Shown in pieces: positions 1 through 8,536 of a stretch of DNA of 64,000 nt. Source of the DNA: an uncultured Cellulophaga sp. (GTDB taxonomy: Bacteria > Bacteroidota > Bacteroidia > Flavobacteriales > Flavobacteriaceae); the NCBI GenBank assembly GCA_947491225.1, contig CANLIE010000002.1, positions 88,300 through 152,299 of the forward strand, written 5' to 3'. Position 1 is the first letter of the stretch. The number at the start of each line of letters is the position of its first letter. The translations under genes were made by a program, and so were the position numbers. A model generated the notes under the pieces. The model was not told the origin of the DNA, did not search any database, and saw only the letters and a list, made by a program, of their open reading frames with translations.

Positions 1-579
1 CGTAATAGTATTTTCAATATCTTCTGACGTAGAGGGTTCAATGGTTATTTCTTTTATTTCTCCAGTATGAAAATCTACAGTTTTGTTTGTATATGAATCT
101 CCAATAGGTTTTAAGGCAGACTTGTAACGTACTCCAGTATTTGGGTGTGTACGTACAGGTGATGCTAAACTATAAATGAGTAAATCTATTTCTCCTAGAT
201 CTTTCTTTAGTAATGCTATTGTTTTTTCCTTTATTTCATTAGAGAAAGCATCTCCATTTATACTTTTTGCGTATAACCCATCTTTATGCGCTTGTTTTTC
301 AAAAGCAGCAGTATTGTACCAACCTGAAGAGGCAGTTTTACCTTCTAAAGGAGGTTTTTCAAAAAAAACACCAATTGTAGAAGCATTGGATCCATATGCG
401 CTCGCAATCCTAGACGCTAATCCAAAACCAGTAGAAGCACCAACAATTAATACTTTTTTAGCACCTTCAATTTTACCCTTAGATTTTATATAGTCTATTT
501 GATTTAGTACATTTTTTTCACAGCCATTGGGGTGAGATGTAATGCAAATAAATCCTCGTGTTTTTGGTTCAATTATCAT
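1..579 (-). CDS. fabV: FabV-type trans-2-enoyl-ACP/CoA reductase, N-terminal part
   Basis: NADH-dependent enoyl reductase of the FabV/TER family, catalysing the last reducing step of fatty-acid elongation in the cytoplasm. The visible 193 codons begin MIIEPKTRGFICITSHPNGC and contain the nucleotide-binding segment VLIVGASTGFGLASR (about residues 43-57) and the SLASPVRTHP stretch typical of the family. The start is the ATG at 577-579. The gene runs off the left edge, so the catalytic C-terminal half, normally bringing the family to about 400 residues, is not seen. It lies 64 bases downstream of lptD on the same strand and could share its transcript. Family assignment is confident. The preference for ACP or CoA substrates cannot be judged here. 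Confidence 0.88.
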   Translation of the reverse strand, partial: MIIEPKTRGFICITSHPNGCEKNVLNQIDYIKSKGKIEGAKKVLIVGASTGFGLASRIASAYGSNASTIGVFFEKPPLEGKTASSGWYNTAAFEKQAHKDGLYAKSINGDAFSNEIKEKTIALLKKDLGEIDLLIYSLASPVRTHPNTGVRYKSALKPIGDSYTNKTVDFHTGEIKEITIEPSTSEDIENTIT

Positions 580-643
580 AAGTTGTTATTTAATTCTTTT
601 GGGTTAGCAATTTAATTGTTCTATTATAAAATTAAATGTCTTA

Positions 644-3361
644 CTATCTTCTTCTAGGTTGGCTTCTTTGCTCCCATTTAAGATCCTTAAGAATGGAACT
701 TTTTATTCCAATAAAAAAATACCATCTTTCATACTGTCCAAAAGGAGTCCAGTTAAAATTCATTCTAAAACTTTTCAAGTCTCTTTCAAAACGAAATTGG
801 GTAAGGGTAAAGCCTTTATTTTTAAAGTCATAACCAGAAGAGAGCCCTACTTTCCAACTTGGTGTTAAGTCAATATTTCCAGAAAACATTAGCGAATTAT
901 TGCTAATTTCATCTTGTCTATTGCTATTACTATAACTAATAGTATAAGCTATTCTTAGGTCCCAAGGTAATTTATTACCGTATAATGAATTTTCTTTTTC
1001 TTCTTCATCTTCCTCATCATCAGATATACCACCTAGTCTAGAGTTGTTAAAGTCATCACTTCGCCCAAACAAATCATCAGTTCTACCTCCGCTTGCAGCA
1101 GTATAAGAATCATCAGTATCACTATCTTCTTTATTATCTTTTTTACTTTTTTTGTCAAATATTTTGCTACTTAAGGAGTATCCAATATTAGCACCTGCAG
1201 AAGTTAGTCTAAAAAGACTTCCTCCATTATCAACGTTAAAAGTATTTATCCTTGTTCCTTTATTATCTATGGCATAAGGATCTAAGCCCGCAGAAAAATT
1301 AATAGACATTTTTTTGTCTAGTATACTTGTCCCTCCACTAACTCTAAGTGGGCTTAAGCGTAAAGAGTCTGCTTGAAAATTATAACTAGAAGATATATTA
1401 AAACTATTTAATATGGATATTTTTTTAGGTTCTGTGGCTGTGGAGTCTCTGTCTTTTACTTTTGCTTCCAAAGTATTTTGTATAGAGAAGCTCATAGCAC
1501 TGCTTTGTCTAAGACCAGGAGCTCCATTTAACGTGCCTTCAAACTTACTGTATTGTACCATATTGCCATCGCCATCTATATATGCATCATAGGTATCTTC
1601 AAAAGAGGGAGTATAACCATAGCTTATAGAAGGTCTCATTACATGTCTAATGGCTTGTAGTTTTTTATTTTCACCAAATGTATATGTACCATATACAGTA
1701 GTACCAATGCTTGTATTTAAATTGTATTTGTTGTAACGATCAAAACCTTTAATGGTATCACGAACAACTTTTTTTGTAACAGGATCATAAGACTTATTAA
1801 AAGTTTCTAAAGTCCATATATCCTCATATGTAGCTCCAACACTAACACTAAAATGTTTTAAAATTTTAAAGTTTGTACTAATAGGTATGCTATGGCGAGC
1901 TCCAATACGAGCGTTTTTAAACATCTCTGATTTAAAAAATAAAGAATCAGGGGTTTGTATTCTGTTTTCTCCTCTTAGGTTATATTGAAAATTTATATTT
2001 TGAATAATTCCTTTTTTTGTGCCATCTCTTTTCGCAAACGGAAAGATACGTTCCATATTTGCTTGTAAAGTAGGTAATGTTAAATTGATGAGTTTTGTAT
2101 TTGTGTTTTGATTATGAGTTGCAGTTAAACTCACATTTACCGAAGGATATTCAGGAAAAGTCTTAGAATACGAAATGGACGATGATAAGTTGTTATTTTG
2201 TGTATTTGGTACATTAATTTGGTTTAATGAGTTTTTGTAGTATTCACTACTACCTAAATTCACAGATGCAGATAACCTTGAGTTGGGGTTAGATTTTGGA
2301 TCTTGTGAATGAGATATTTGTATATTATAATTAGAACTTCTACTGTAATCATCAAAACCTTTTTGACTGTTTATTTGATTTTCATACCTAATATTAATAT
2401 TTCCTTTATACTTATACCTTTTTGTATAAATGGATTGACCTCTAAAACCATAACTTCCATTTGTATAGAAATCTCCCAACACTGTTAAATCTAAATAATC
2501 ATTTATAGGAAAATAATACCCTCCATTTTGTATAAAATATCCTCTGTTTGGATCACTACCAAAAGTTGGAAAAATAAGACCAGCCGTATTACCTGTTGTT
2601 AATGGAAAATAGGCAAAAGGTAATGCTATGGGCGTAGGTACATCTGCAATGTACATATTGCTATATCCAGCAATCATTTTTTTGCCAGGAACAAATTTAC
2701 CTTTGCGTACTAAAATATAATAATCAGGATTCAAGGTATCCTTGGCTGTGGTTACTTTAGCTCTGTTCATAAAATAAACAGAATCATTCTCTTTTTTCGT
2801 AATTTCAGCATACACCTTCATCGCATCACTGCCTAAATTACCAAGACCAGCCTGTTGTTCTGTTCTAGAATTCCAAATAATTGCTTTTTGACTGTCAAAA
2901 TTAAACCGTATAGAGTCGGGTTTTACAATTTGGTTGCCTTGTTTAAAGTTTGGTATTTGAGTATAGGTACCTGTAGAGTCTTTAATTCTACCTGCATAAA
3001 CTTCATTTTTAGCCAAATCTAATACAATAACGCCAGCTTTTAGCTCAGTATCTTGGTAATAGAGTTCCGCTTTATTATAAAGATATATTTTTTGCTCTTT
3101 ACGTGCGTATTTCATATAGCCTTCAGCATTTCTTTTTACCTTGTCTACTAAAATAGCATCTTTAATTATAGTAGTATCTTTACCAATACTATCTTTTTTT
3201 TGTGATTTAGTAAGAATATCTATAGGTATAAGTGGTGCTACTATAGAGTCTTTTTTTGCTTTTATGTTTAAGGGAATTACCTTATCTTCTTGGGCAGATA
3301 GGCTTACAACCCCTATAAATAGGAGTAAATAAAAAAGTAAACGATGTTTATTTGATTGCAA
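644..3361 (-). CDS. lptD: LPS-assembly protein LptD (OstA family)
   Basis: Outer-membrane LptD, which with LptE inserts lipopolysaccharide into the outer leaflet. An N-terminal OstA-like/jellyroll region is followed by a long beta-barrel region rich in alternating aromatic strands, with a distinctive segment FAYFPLTTGNTAGLIFPTFG near residues 250-270. An acidic Asp/Glu-rich loop lies near residues 790-820, probably extracellular or periplasmic. The reading frame is open back to a TTG at 3412. I prefer the TTG at 3359-3361: it gives a compact signal peptide (about 905 aa, hydrophobic LLFYLLLFIGVV, cleavage near SLSA-Q), and a promoter -7 element overlaps the upstream TTG. The gene is divergent from the amidase gene and followed by fabV. 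Bacteroidota LptD is very diverged from the E. coli protein, so the name rests on family resemblance. Confidence 0.85.
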   Translation of the reverse strand: MQSNKHRLLFYLLLFIGVVSLSAQEDKVIPLNIKAKKDSIVAPLIPIDILTKSQKKDSIGKDTTIIKDAILVDKVKRNAEGYMKYARKEQKIYLYNKAELYYQDTELKAGVIVLDLAKNEVYAGRIKDSTGTYTQIPNFKQGNQIVKPDSIRFNFDSQKAIIWNSRTEQQAGLGNLGSDAMKVYAEITKKENDSVYFMNRAKVTTAKDTLNPDYYILVRKGKFVPGKKMIAGYSNMYIADVPTPIALPFAYFPLTTGNTAGLIFPTFGSDPNRGYFIQNGGYYFPINDYLDLTVLGDFYTNGSYGFRGQSIYTKRYKYKGNINIRYENQINSQKGFDDYSRSSNYNIQISHSQDPKSNPNSRLSASVNLGSSEYYKNSLNQINVPNTQNNNLSSSISYSKTFPEYPSVNVSLTATHNQNTNTKLINLTLPTLQANMERIFPFAKRDGTKKGIIQNINFQYNLRGENRIQTPDSLFFKSEMFKNARIGARHSIPISTNFKILKHFSVSVGATYEDIWTLETFNKSYDPVTKKVVRDTIKGFDRYNKYNLNTSIGTTVYGTYTFGENKKLQAIRHVMRPSISYGYTPSFEDTYDAYIDGDGNMVQYSKFEGTLNGAPGLRQSSAMSFSIQNTLEAKVKDRDSTATEPKKISILNSFNISSSYNFQADSLRLSPLRVSGGTSILDKKMSINFSAGLDPYAIDNKGTRINTFNVDNGGSLFRLTSAGANIGYSLSSKIFDKKSKKDNKEDSDTDDSYTAASGGRTDDLFGRSDDFNNSRLGGISDDEEDEEEKENSLYGNKLPWDLRIAYTISYSNSNRQDEISNNSLMFSGNIDLTPSWKVGLSSGYDFKNKGFTLTQFRFERDLKSFRMNFNWTPFGQYERWYFFIGIKSSILKDLKWEQRSQPRRR

Positions 3362-3409
3362 GGCTATAAATCCTATTTTTGTAATGATTTGGCTCGGCGT
3401 TTCGGAGTT

Positions 3410-3436
3410 CAAACTTACGGATATTTTTTATTTCAA
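3410..3436 (-). promoter_or_regulatory. Probable lptD promoter (Bacteroidota TTG / TAnnTTTG)
   Basis: On the minus strand a TAAGTTTG matches the Bacteroidota -7 consensus TAnnTTTG (plus-strand 3410-3417). A TTG lies 16 bases upstream (plus-strand 3434-3436), slightly closer than the usual spacing. Transcription would begin near 3400-3405. The site sits in the short divergent gap between lptD and the amidase gene and overlaps the alternative TTG start of lptD at 3412. Confidence 0.45.
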
Positions 3437-3465
3437 TAATACGCATTAGAATAAATTTAACCTAA

Positions 3466-4722
3466 ATGAAGAAAACATTTTTTAAAAATACATTAAAATT
3501 GAAATGGTTTTATCCAATAGGATTATTTTTACTATTGTGTATATTATCATCATTCCGCTTAATATATGAAGCCATAAATTATCAAGATAAGTTTGTTGTT
3601 GTTCTAGATGCAGGACATGGAGGCCATGACCCTGGTAATTTAGGTAATGGCTATTTGGAAAAAAACATAGCTCTTAACATTGTATTGAAAGCAGGTGAGT
3701 TATTGGAGCAAAATCCCAATATAAAAGTAATATACACAAGGAAGGATGATACTTTTATAGATTTATTTGTAAGGGGAGAAATAGCAAATAAAGCAAATGC
3801 AGATTTATTTATTTCTGTACATTGTGATTCGCACTCCTCAGATGCACATGGGGCAGGAACTTTTGTTCTAGGGCTAAACGCTAACAAACAAAATTTTGAG
3901 ATAGCTAAAAAGGAAAACTCTGTAATATATCTAGAGGATAATTATGAATCTAAATATGCTGAGTATAATATTAATTCTCCGGAATCAATTATTGGACTAA
4001 CCATAATGCAAGAAGAGTTTTTAGAGCAAAGTATAACACTAGCCAAATTAATGCAAGATAAATTTTCTAATAAGCTAAAACGAACAGATAGAAAAGTAAA
4101 GCAGGCGGGGTTCATTGTTCTGCATCAAACATTTATGCCTAGTGTTTTGGTAGAAACAGGTTTTTTAACAAACAAAGACGAGGGTAAATATTTAAATTCT
4201 AAATCAGGACAATTAGAAATGGGTACAGCTATAGCTGAATCTGTTTTAAGCTATATGGATCAAATGGTTAGTGGCGTTACAAATACAAATGAAGAAAATA
4301 AAACCCCAGAGATAGAAGAAGACATAGTAGTAACCAGAGGAAATGAGAAACAACAAATTGCTATAGAAAAAAAAACAGAAGAAGTTGTTCCAGCAATAAA
4401 AGAATCAACAACTCCAATAGCTATAAAAAAAAATACCTCTGAGCATAATTCTAAGCCTAACATAGAATTTAGAGTACAATTATTCGCAAGTTCAAAAGTT
4501 ATAAATTTAAGTCCTGATAATTTTAAGGGGCTTAATACGTTAAGTAAAGAACCTGTTAATACAATGTATAGATATATGACAGGTAAAGCAAAAACATATT
4601 ATGATGCCAAATTAATAAAATCCAATGCAGACATAAAAGGGTATTCAACTTCATACATAGTTGCATACAAAGATGGAATACGAATAAAAGTTGAAGATGC
4701 ATTAAAACATATTGAAGAATAA
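3466..4722 (+). CDS. N-acetylmuramoyl-L-alanine amidase (Amidase_3, AmiC-like)
   Basis: Zinc amidase that cuts the bond between MurNAc and the stem peptide, acting in the periplasm during cell separation or wall turnover. A membrane anchor or uncleaved signal lies at residues 14-35. The zinc ligands are visible as His51 in DAGHGGHDPG, Glu65 in YLEKNIA and His119 in SVHCDSH, and the catalytic Glu230 in LVETGFLTN. Residues about 265-330 form a charged, low-complexity linker. The last 85 or so residues (from EFRVQLFASS) resemble a SPOR-like peptidoglycan-binding domain. The mlaD-like gene follows after 51 bases, suggesting co-transcription. The ATG at 3466 fits the membrane segment. The enzyme class is confident; the SPOR assignment is an inference from pattern. 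Confidence 0.9.
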   Translation: MKKTFFKNTLKLKWFYPIGLFLLLCILSSFRLIYEAINYQDKFVVVLDAGHGGHDPGNLGNGYLEKNIALNIVLKAGELLEQNPNIKVIYTRKDDTFIDLFVRGEIANKANADLFISVHCDSHSSDAHGAGTFVLGLNANKQNFEIAKKENSVIYLEDNYESKYAEYNINSPESIIGLTIMQEEFLEQSITLAKLMQDKFSNKLKRTDRKVKQAGFIVLHQTFMPSVLVETGFLTNKDEGKYLNSKSGQLEMGTAIAESVLSYMDQMVSGVTNTNEENKTPEIEEDIVVTRGNEKQQIAIEKKTEEVVPAIKESTTPIAIKKNTSEHNSKPNIEFRVQLFASSKVINLSPDNFKGLNTLSKEPVNTMYRYMTGKAKTYYDAKLIKSNADIKGYSTSYIVAYKDGIRIKVEDALKHIEE

Positions 4723-4773
4723 TTTTATTATTTAAAACTAATTCTAATTATATTAGAGCAAAAAACATTTCTA

Positions 4774-5739
4774 TTGAAACTATCTAGAGAACTTAAAACA
4801 GGTATTATTGCAATTGGTGGCATATTGTTGTTTATTTTAGGATTTAGTTACTTAAAGGCTACACCCTTATTTGATAACAGCAAAACTTTTTATGCTGTAT
4901 ATAAAAACGTTGGAGGGTTGCAGCCAGGAACTCAAGTTTCCATAAATGGTTTTGCAGTAGGAAAAGTAAATGATATTAGATTCAAAGATATGGGAGGTAA
5001 TTTACTGGTAACATTCTCCGTGGATAATAGTTTTGAGTTTTCAAAGAATAGTGTGGCAGAATTATATGATACAGGTATAATTGGAGGTAAAGGTATTCAA
5101 ATAATTCCTGTTTTTGATAATGCAGTTATGGCAGTGTCAGGAGATACATTGTTAACCAATACTAAGCCAGGTTTAACGGATTTGGTACAAAAAAATCTTG
5201 CTCCTTTACAATCTAAAGTAGAAGGCGCAGTTTCCAATGCAGATTCATTATTAGTGAATTTTAATGACATATTAGATGATAAAACAAAAAAGGATTTGCA
5301 AAATAGTATTAGTGGATTAAATGAATTAATTAATAGTTTTAAAATAACTACCAATTCATTAAATAGCTTAATGGCTAATAACAAGGATCAATTAGAGGCA
5401 TCTTTGGCAAATATAAAAACTATTACAGAAAATTTTTCTAAAATATCTGGTTCATTGTCAGAAGCAGGATTGGATAAAAGCATTGTCAGTTTGCAAAAAA
5501 CAGTTAATAATTTAGATAAACTGCTAATGAAGATTGATAAAGGTGAAGGTACACTAGGAAAGTTAATGAATAATGAAGAACTTTATGATAATTTAGCAGA
5601 AGCATCTAAGGAATTAGATTTACTCTTGCAAGATTTTAGATTAAATCCTAAGCGATATGTAAATGTTTCTGTTTTTGGAAAAAAACAAAAAGAGTATACA
5701 TTACCAGAAAATGATCCAGCAGAAAATATAGACAATTAA
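4774..5739 (+). CDS. MlaD/MCE-domain lipid-transport protein
   Basis: MCE-family substrate-binding subunit, expected to be anchored in the inner membrane with its MCE domain in the periplasm, carrying phospholipid between membranes for an Mla-type ABC transporter. One transmembrane helix lies at residues 9-28. The MCE domain covers about 36-112 (YAVYKNVGGLQPGTQVSING, then GIIGGKGIQI). The rest is a long helical, coiled-coil-like tail. The start is a TTG at 4774; no in-frame ATG would keep the membrane segment. The ABC permease and ATPase (MlaE/MlaF) are not in the window. It lies between the amidase and an Fe-S gene that begins 5 bases after its stop, so these may form one transcript. Confidence 0.85.
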   Translation: MKLSRELKTGIIAIGGILLFILGFSYLKATPLFDNSKTFYAVYKNVGGLQPGTQVSINGFAVGKVNDIRFKDMGGNLLVTFSVDNSFEFSKNSVAELYDTGIIGGKGIQIIPVFDNAVMAVSGDTLLTNTKPGLTDLVQKNLAPLQSKVEGAVSNADSLLVNFNDILDDKTKKDLQNSISGLNELINSFKITTNSLNSLMANNKDQLEASLANIKTITENFSKISGSLSEAGLDKSIVSLQKTVNNLDKLLMKIDKGEGTLGKLMNNEELYDNLAEASKELDLLLQDFRLNPKRYVNVSVFGKKQKEYTLPENDPAENIDN

Positions 5740-5743
5740 ATTT

Positions 5744-7072
5744 ATGGAATATCTTCCCAATATCACTTTTTTACTAATATTAGTAGCTGGCATAGGATAT
5801 TTTGCTAGAAATGTAAAAAGGCTTTATCGTAACATAAAGCTGGGTAAAGATGTAAATGTTAGTGATAATAAATCACAGCGTTGGAAGAATATGGCTCGTA
5901 TAGCGTTGGGTCAAACAAAAATGGTGGTTAGACCAATATCAGGCTTTCTTCATATTATTGTTTATGTTGGTTTTATTATAATTAATATTGAGGTATTAGA
6001 AATTATCATAGATGGTATTTTAGGAACACACCGTGTTTTTGCTTCACTTGGTGTGGTTTATGACTTTTTAATTGGTTCTTTTGAAATTTTAGCTTTATTA
6101 GTCATAGTTTCAGTTGTCATTTTCTGGATAAGAAGAAATATCATTTCAATTAAAAGGTTCATTAACCCAGAAATGAAAGGTTGGCCTAAAAAAGATGGCA
6201 ATATAATTCTATATATAGAGTTTGTATTAATGCTCCTTTTTTTAACAATGAATGGTGCAGATTACCAATTACAAAATATAGATGCTCTTCATTATGTAAA
6301 AGCAGGTTCATTTCCAGTAAGTCAGTTTATTGCACCATTGTTCAGTGAAATGTCAGAAGACAGTTTAATAATCTTAGAGCGTACGGCTTGGTGGTTGCAC
6401 ATAGTTGGTATTCTATTATTTTTAAATTATTTATACTATTCTAAACATTTACATATTGTACTAGCCTTTCCAAATACATATTATGGAAAAATTAATCCTA
6501 AGGGACAGTTAGATAACTTAGCATCTGTAACAACAGAAGTTAAAATGATGATGGATCCAAATGCAGATCCTTTTGCTGCTTCAACTGGAGAAAATACAGG
6601 AGAACCAGATAAGTTTGGCGCTTCAGATGTTACAGATTTAAATTGGGTACAATTACTTAATGCATATACCTGTACAGAGTGTGGAAGATGTACTAGTGAA
6701 TGTCCGGCCAACCAAACAGGAAAATTATTATCGCCCAGAAAGATAATGATGGACACACGTGACAGGCTAGAAGAAGTTGGAAAAAATATTAATAAAAATA
6801 ATGGAGAACTAATAGCTGATGGAAAACAGTTATTGGGAGATTACATAACCACAGAAGAGCTTTGGGCTTGTACATCATGTAATGCTTGTACAGAAGCTTG
6901 CCCAGTAAGTATAGATCCATTATCCATAATTACGGATATGCGGCGTTATTTAGTAATGGAGGAGTCAGCTGCTCCATCAGATTTAAACAATATGATGGGC
7001 AATATAGAAAATAATGGAGCGCCATGGCCATTTAATCAAATGGATAGGTTAAACTGGAAAAACGAATCATAA
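5744..7072 (+). CDS. Membrane-bound 4Fe-4S dicluster protein (HdrD/GlpC-type, NarI-like N-terminus)
   Basis: Probable membrane electron-transfer protein. The N-terminal half has about five hydrophobic helices (around residues 5-22, 68-95, 100-128, 152-170, 215-235), like the cytochrome-b-like NarI fold. The C-terminal half holds two CxxCxxCxxxCP clusters, CTECGRCTSECP from Cys310 and CTSCNACTEACP from Cys376, each binding one [4Fe-4S]. This resembles heterodisulfide-reductase-related or quinone-linked oxidoreductases. The CCG-domain gene 19 bases downstream supplies the partner usually found with this architecture. In Bacteroidota this pair commonly has no proven substrate. The fold is confident; the electron donor and acceptor are unknown. 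Confidence 0.82.
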   Translation: MEYLPNITFLLILVAGIGYFARNVKRLYRNIKLGKDVNVSDNKSQRWKNMARIALGQTKMVVRPISGFLHIIVYVGFIIINIEVLEIIIDGILGTHRVFASLGVVYDFLIGSFEILALLVIVSVVIFWIRRNIISIKRFINPEMKGWPKKDGNIILYIEFVLMLLFLTMNGADYQLQNIDALHYVKAGSFPVSQFIAPLFSEMSEDSLIILERTAWWLHIVGILLFLNYLYYSKHLHIVLAFPNTYYGKINPKGQLDNLASVTTEVKMMMDPNADPFAASTGENTGEPDKFGASDVTDLNWVQLLNAYTCTECGRCTSECPANQTGKLLSPRKIMMDTRDRLEEVGKNINKNNGELIADGKQLLGDYITTEELWACTSCNACTEACPVSIDPLSIITDMRRYLVMEESAAPSDLNNMMGNIENNGAPWPFNQMDRLNWKNES

Positions 7073-7091
7073 ATAGAAATCTAAGATATCT

Positions 7092-7883
7092 ATGAGTAAT
7101 GAATTAAGAGTACCAACAATGGCAGAATTATTTGCAGAAGGAAAACAACCAGAAGTATTATTTTGGGTTGGTTGTGCAGGTAGTTTTGATGATAGAGCTA
7201 AGAAAATTACAAAAGCATTTGTCAAAATACTAAACAAAGCCAATGTTAACTTTGCAGTTTTGGGTACAGAAGAAAGTTGCACAGGTGATCCAGCAAAGAG
7301 AGCGGGCAATGAATTCTTATTTCAAATGCAGGCAGTTACAAATATTGAAGTAATGAATGCTTATGAAGTAAAAAAAATTGTCACTGCTTGTCCACACTGT
7401 TTTAATACCATAAAAAATGAATATCCAGAATTAGGAGGTAATTATGAAGTAGTTCACCATACCCAATTTTTGAAGAGTTTATTGGAAGAAGGAAGAATTA
7501 CTATGGAAGGCGGCCAGTTTAAAGGAAAAAGAATTACATTTCATGACCCATGTTATTTAGGAAGGGCTAATGGAGTATATGAAGCTCCCCGAGAGCTTAT
7601 TCGTAAGCTTGATGCTGAACTTGTAGAAATGAAAAATTGCAAGAAGAAAGGGTTATGTTGTGGAGCAGGTGGCGCACAAATGTTTAAAGAATCAGAAAAA
7701 GGAACTAAGGACGTAAATATTGAGAGAACAGAACAAGCCTTAGAAATAAAACCAGAAATTATAGCAGCAGCTTGTCCATTTTGTAATACAATGATGACTG
7801 ATGGTGTAAAAAACAAAGAAAAAGAAGAGGATGTTGCTGTTATGGACATAGCAGAACTTATAGCAAAAGCTGAAGATTTATAG
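7092..7883 (+). CDS. CCG-domain (Fe-S) oxidoreductase subunit
   Basis: Soluble protein with two cysteine-rich CCG domains, as in heterodisulfide reductase subunit B, GlpC and LutA-type proteins, which bind a non-cubane or [4Fe-4S] cluster. The first CCG repeat includes VGCAGSFDD near residue 25, ESCTGDPAKR and TACPHC (Cys100/Cys103). The second includes FHDPCYLGR, CCGAGG (Cys189-Cys190) and AACPFC. It begins 19 bases after the membrane Fe-S gene and is very probably its partner, with electrons passing between the membrane subunit and this catalytic subunit. At 263 residues it is a usual size. The substrate cannot be told from sequence. Confidence 0.85.
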   Translation: MSNELRVPTMAELFAEGKQPEVLFWVGCAGSFDDRAKKITKAFVKILNKANVNFAVLGTEESCTGDPAKRAGNEFLFQMQAVTNIEVMNAYEVKKIVTACPHCFNTIKNEYPELGGNYEVVHHTQFLKSLLEEGRITMEGGQFKGKRITFHDPCYLGRANGVYEAPRELIRKLDAELVEMKNCKKKGLCCGAGGAQMFKESEKGTKDVNIERTEQALEIKPEIIAAACPFCNTMMTDGVKNKEKEEDVAVMDIAELIAKAEDL

Positions 7884-7958
7884 TTATTTTAAATTAAATG
7901 GTTGTCAATAAAATGTAACCGCAATATATTATCCTTTCCAAATCATTATATAAAAGAT

Positions 7959-8441
7959 ATGTTAGTAGATTTTAATGCATTGCCAGATACATCTCGTATT
8001 TGGATATACCAGGCTAATAGGTCATTAACACCTGAAGAGTTAGAAGACATAAAACAAGCTTTAGATGACTTTATAGTTGGGTGGACTGCACACGGTAGTG
8101 AACTTACAGCTGGTTATGAAATAAAATATAAGCGGTTTATTATCTTGGCTTTAGACCAAACCAATGCATCAGCATCTGGTTGCTCAATAGATACGTCCGT
8201 TCGTTTTATTCAAACTTTAGAAGAAAAGTATAACATAGAGTTATTAGATAAGATGAATGTTTCTTATAAACAAGGAGAATTTATTGCTTATAAAACTTTG
8301 GTTGAATTTAAAAATATGGCCAAGAATAAGTCTGTTTCTAAAAAAACAATTGTATTTAACAATCTGGTTGCCAATAAATTTGAGTATCTAAATCATTGGG
8401 AAGTACCAGCTGAAGAAAGCTGGCATAGCAGATTTATGTAG
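7959..8441 (+). CDS. Conserved flavobacterial protein of unknown function
   Basis: A soluble protein of about 160 residues conserved in flavobacteria. I recall it being labelled 'ABC transporter ATPase' in databases, but there is no Walker A, signature or Walker B motif here, so that name is unsupported. The start chosen is the ATG at 7959 (MLVDFNALPDTSRIWIYQAN); an upstream TTG at 7902 would add 19 residues that do not look conserved. Visible features are the SRIWIYQANR segment, a central IKYKRFIILALDQ strand, and an Asp/Cys-containing segment ending VRFIQTLEEKY. It follows the CCG gene in the same direction and could be in its operon. Function unknown. Confidence 0.75.
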   Translation: MLVDFNALPDTSRIWIYQANRSLTPEELEDIKQALDDFIVGWTAHGSELTAGYEIKYKRFIILALDQTNASASGCSIDTSVRFIQTLEEKYNIELLDKMNVSYKQGEFIAYKTLVEFKNMAKNKSVSKKTIVFNNLVANKFEYLNHWEVPAEESWHSRFM

Positions 8442-8536
8442 TTCAAAAGCTATTTCTTTTAATTAGCCTATATTTTTTGTTCTATTACTGCATAAGTTTT
8501 AAATTTCACTGTATCGAGTTTGTTTTAGATTAGTTT

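Noticed and set aside
176..493. 105-codon plus-strand frame at the left edge
   Set aside because: It is the complement of the FabV reading frame, whose protein has clear family motifs.
7902..7958. TTG-started N-terminal extension of the protein at 7959
   Set aside because: The family start fits the ATG at 7959 (MLVDFNALP); the extension looks like untranslated leader.
7959..8441. The 'ABC transporter ATPase' label for this protein
   Set aside because: No Walker A, Walker B or ABC signature can be seen, so the function is left unknown.
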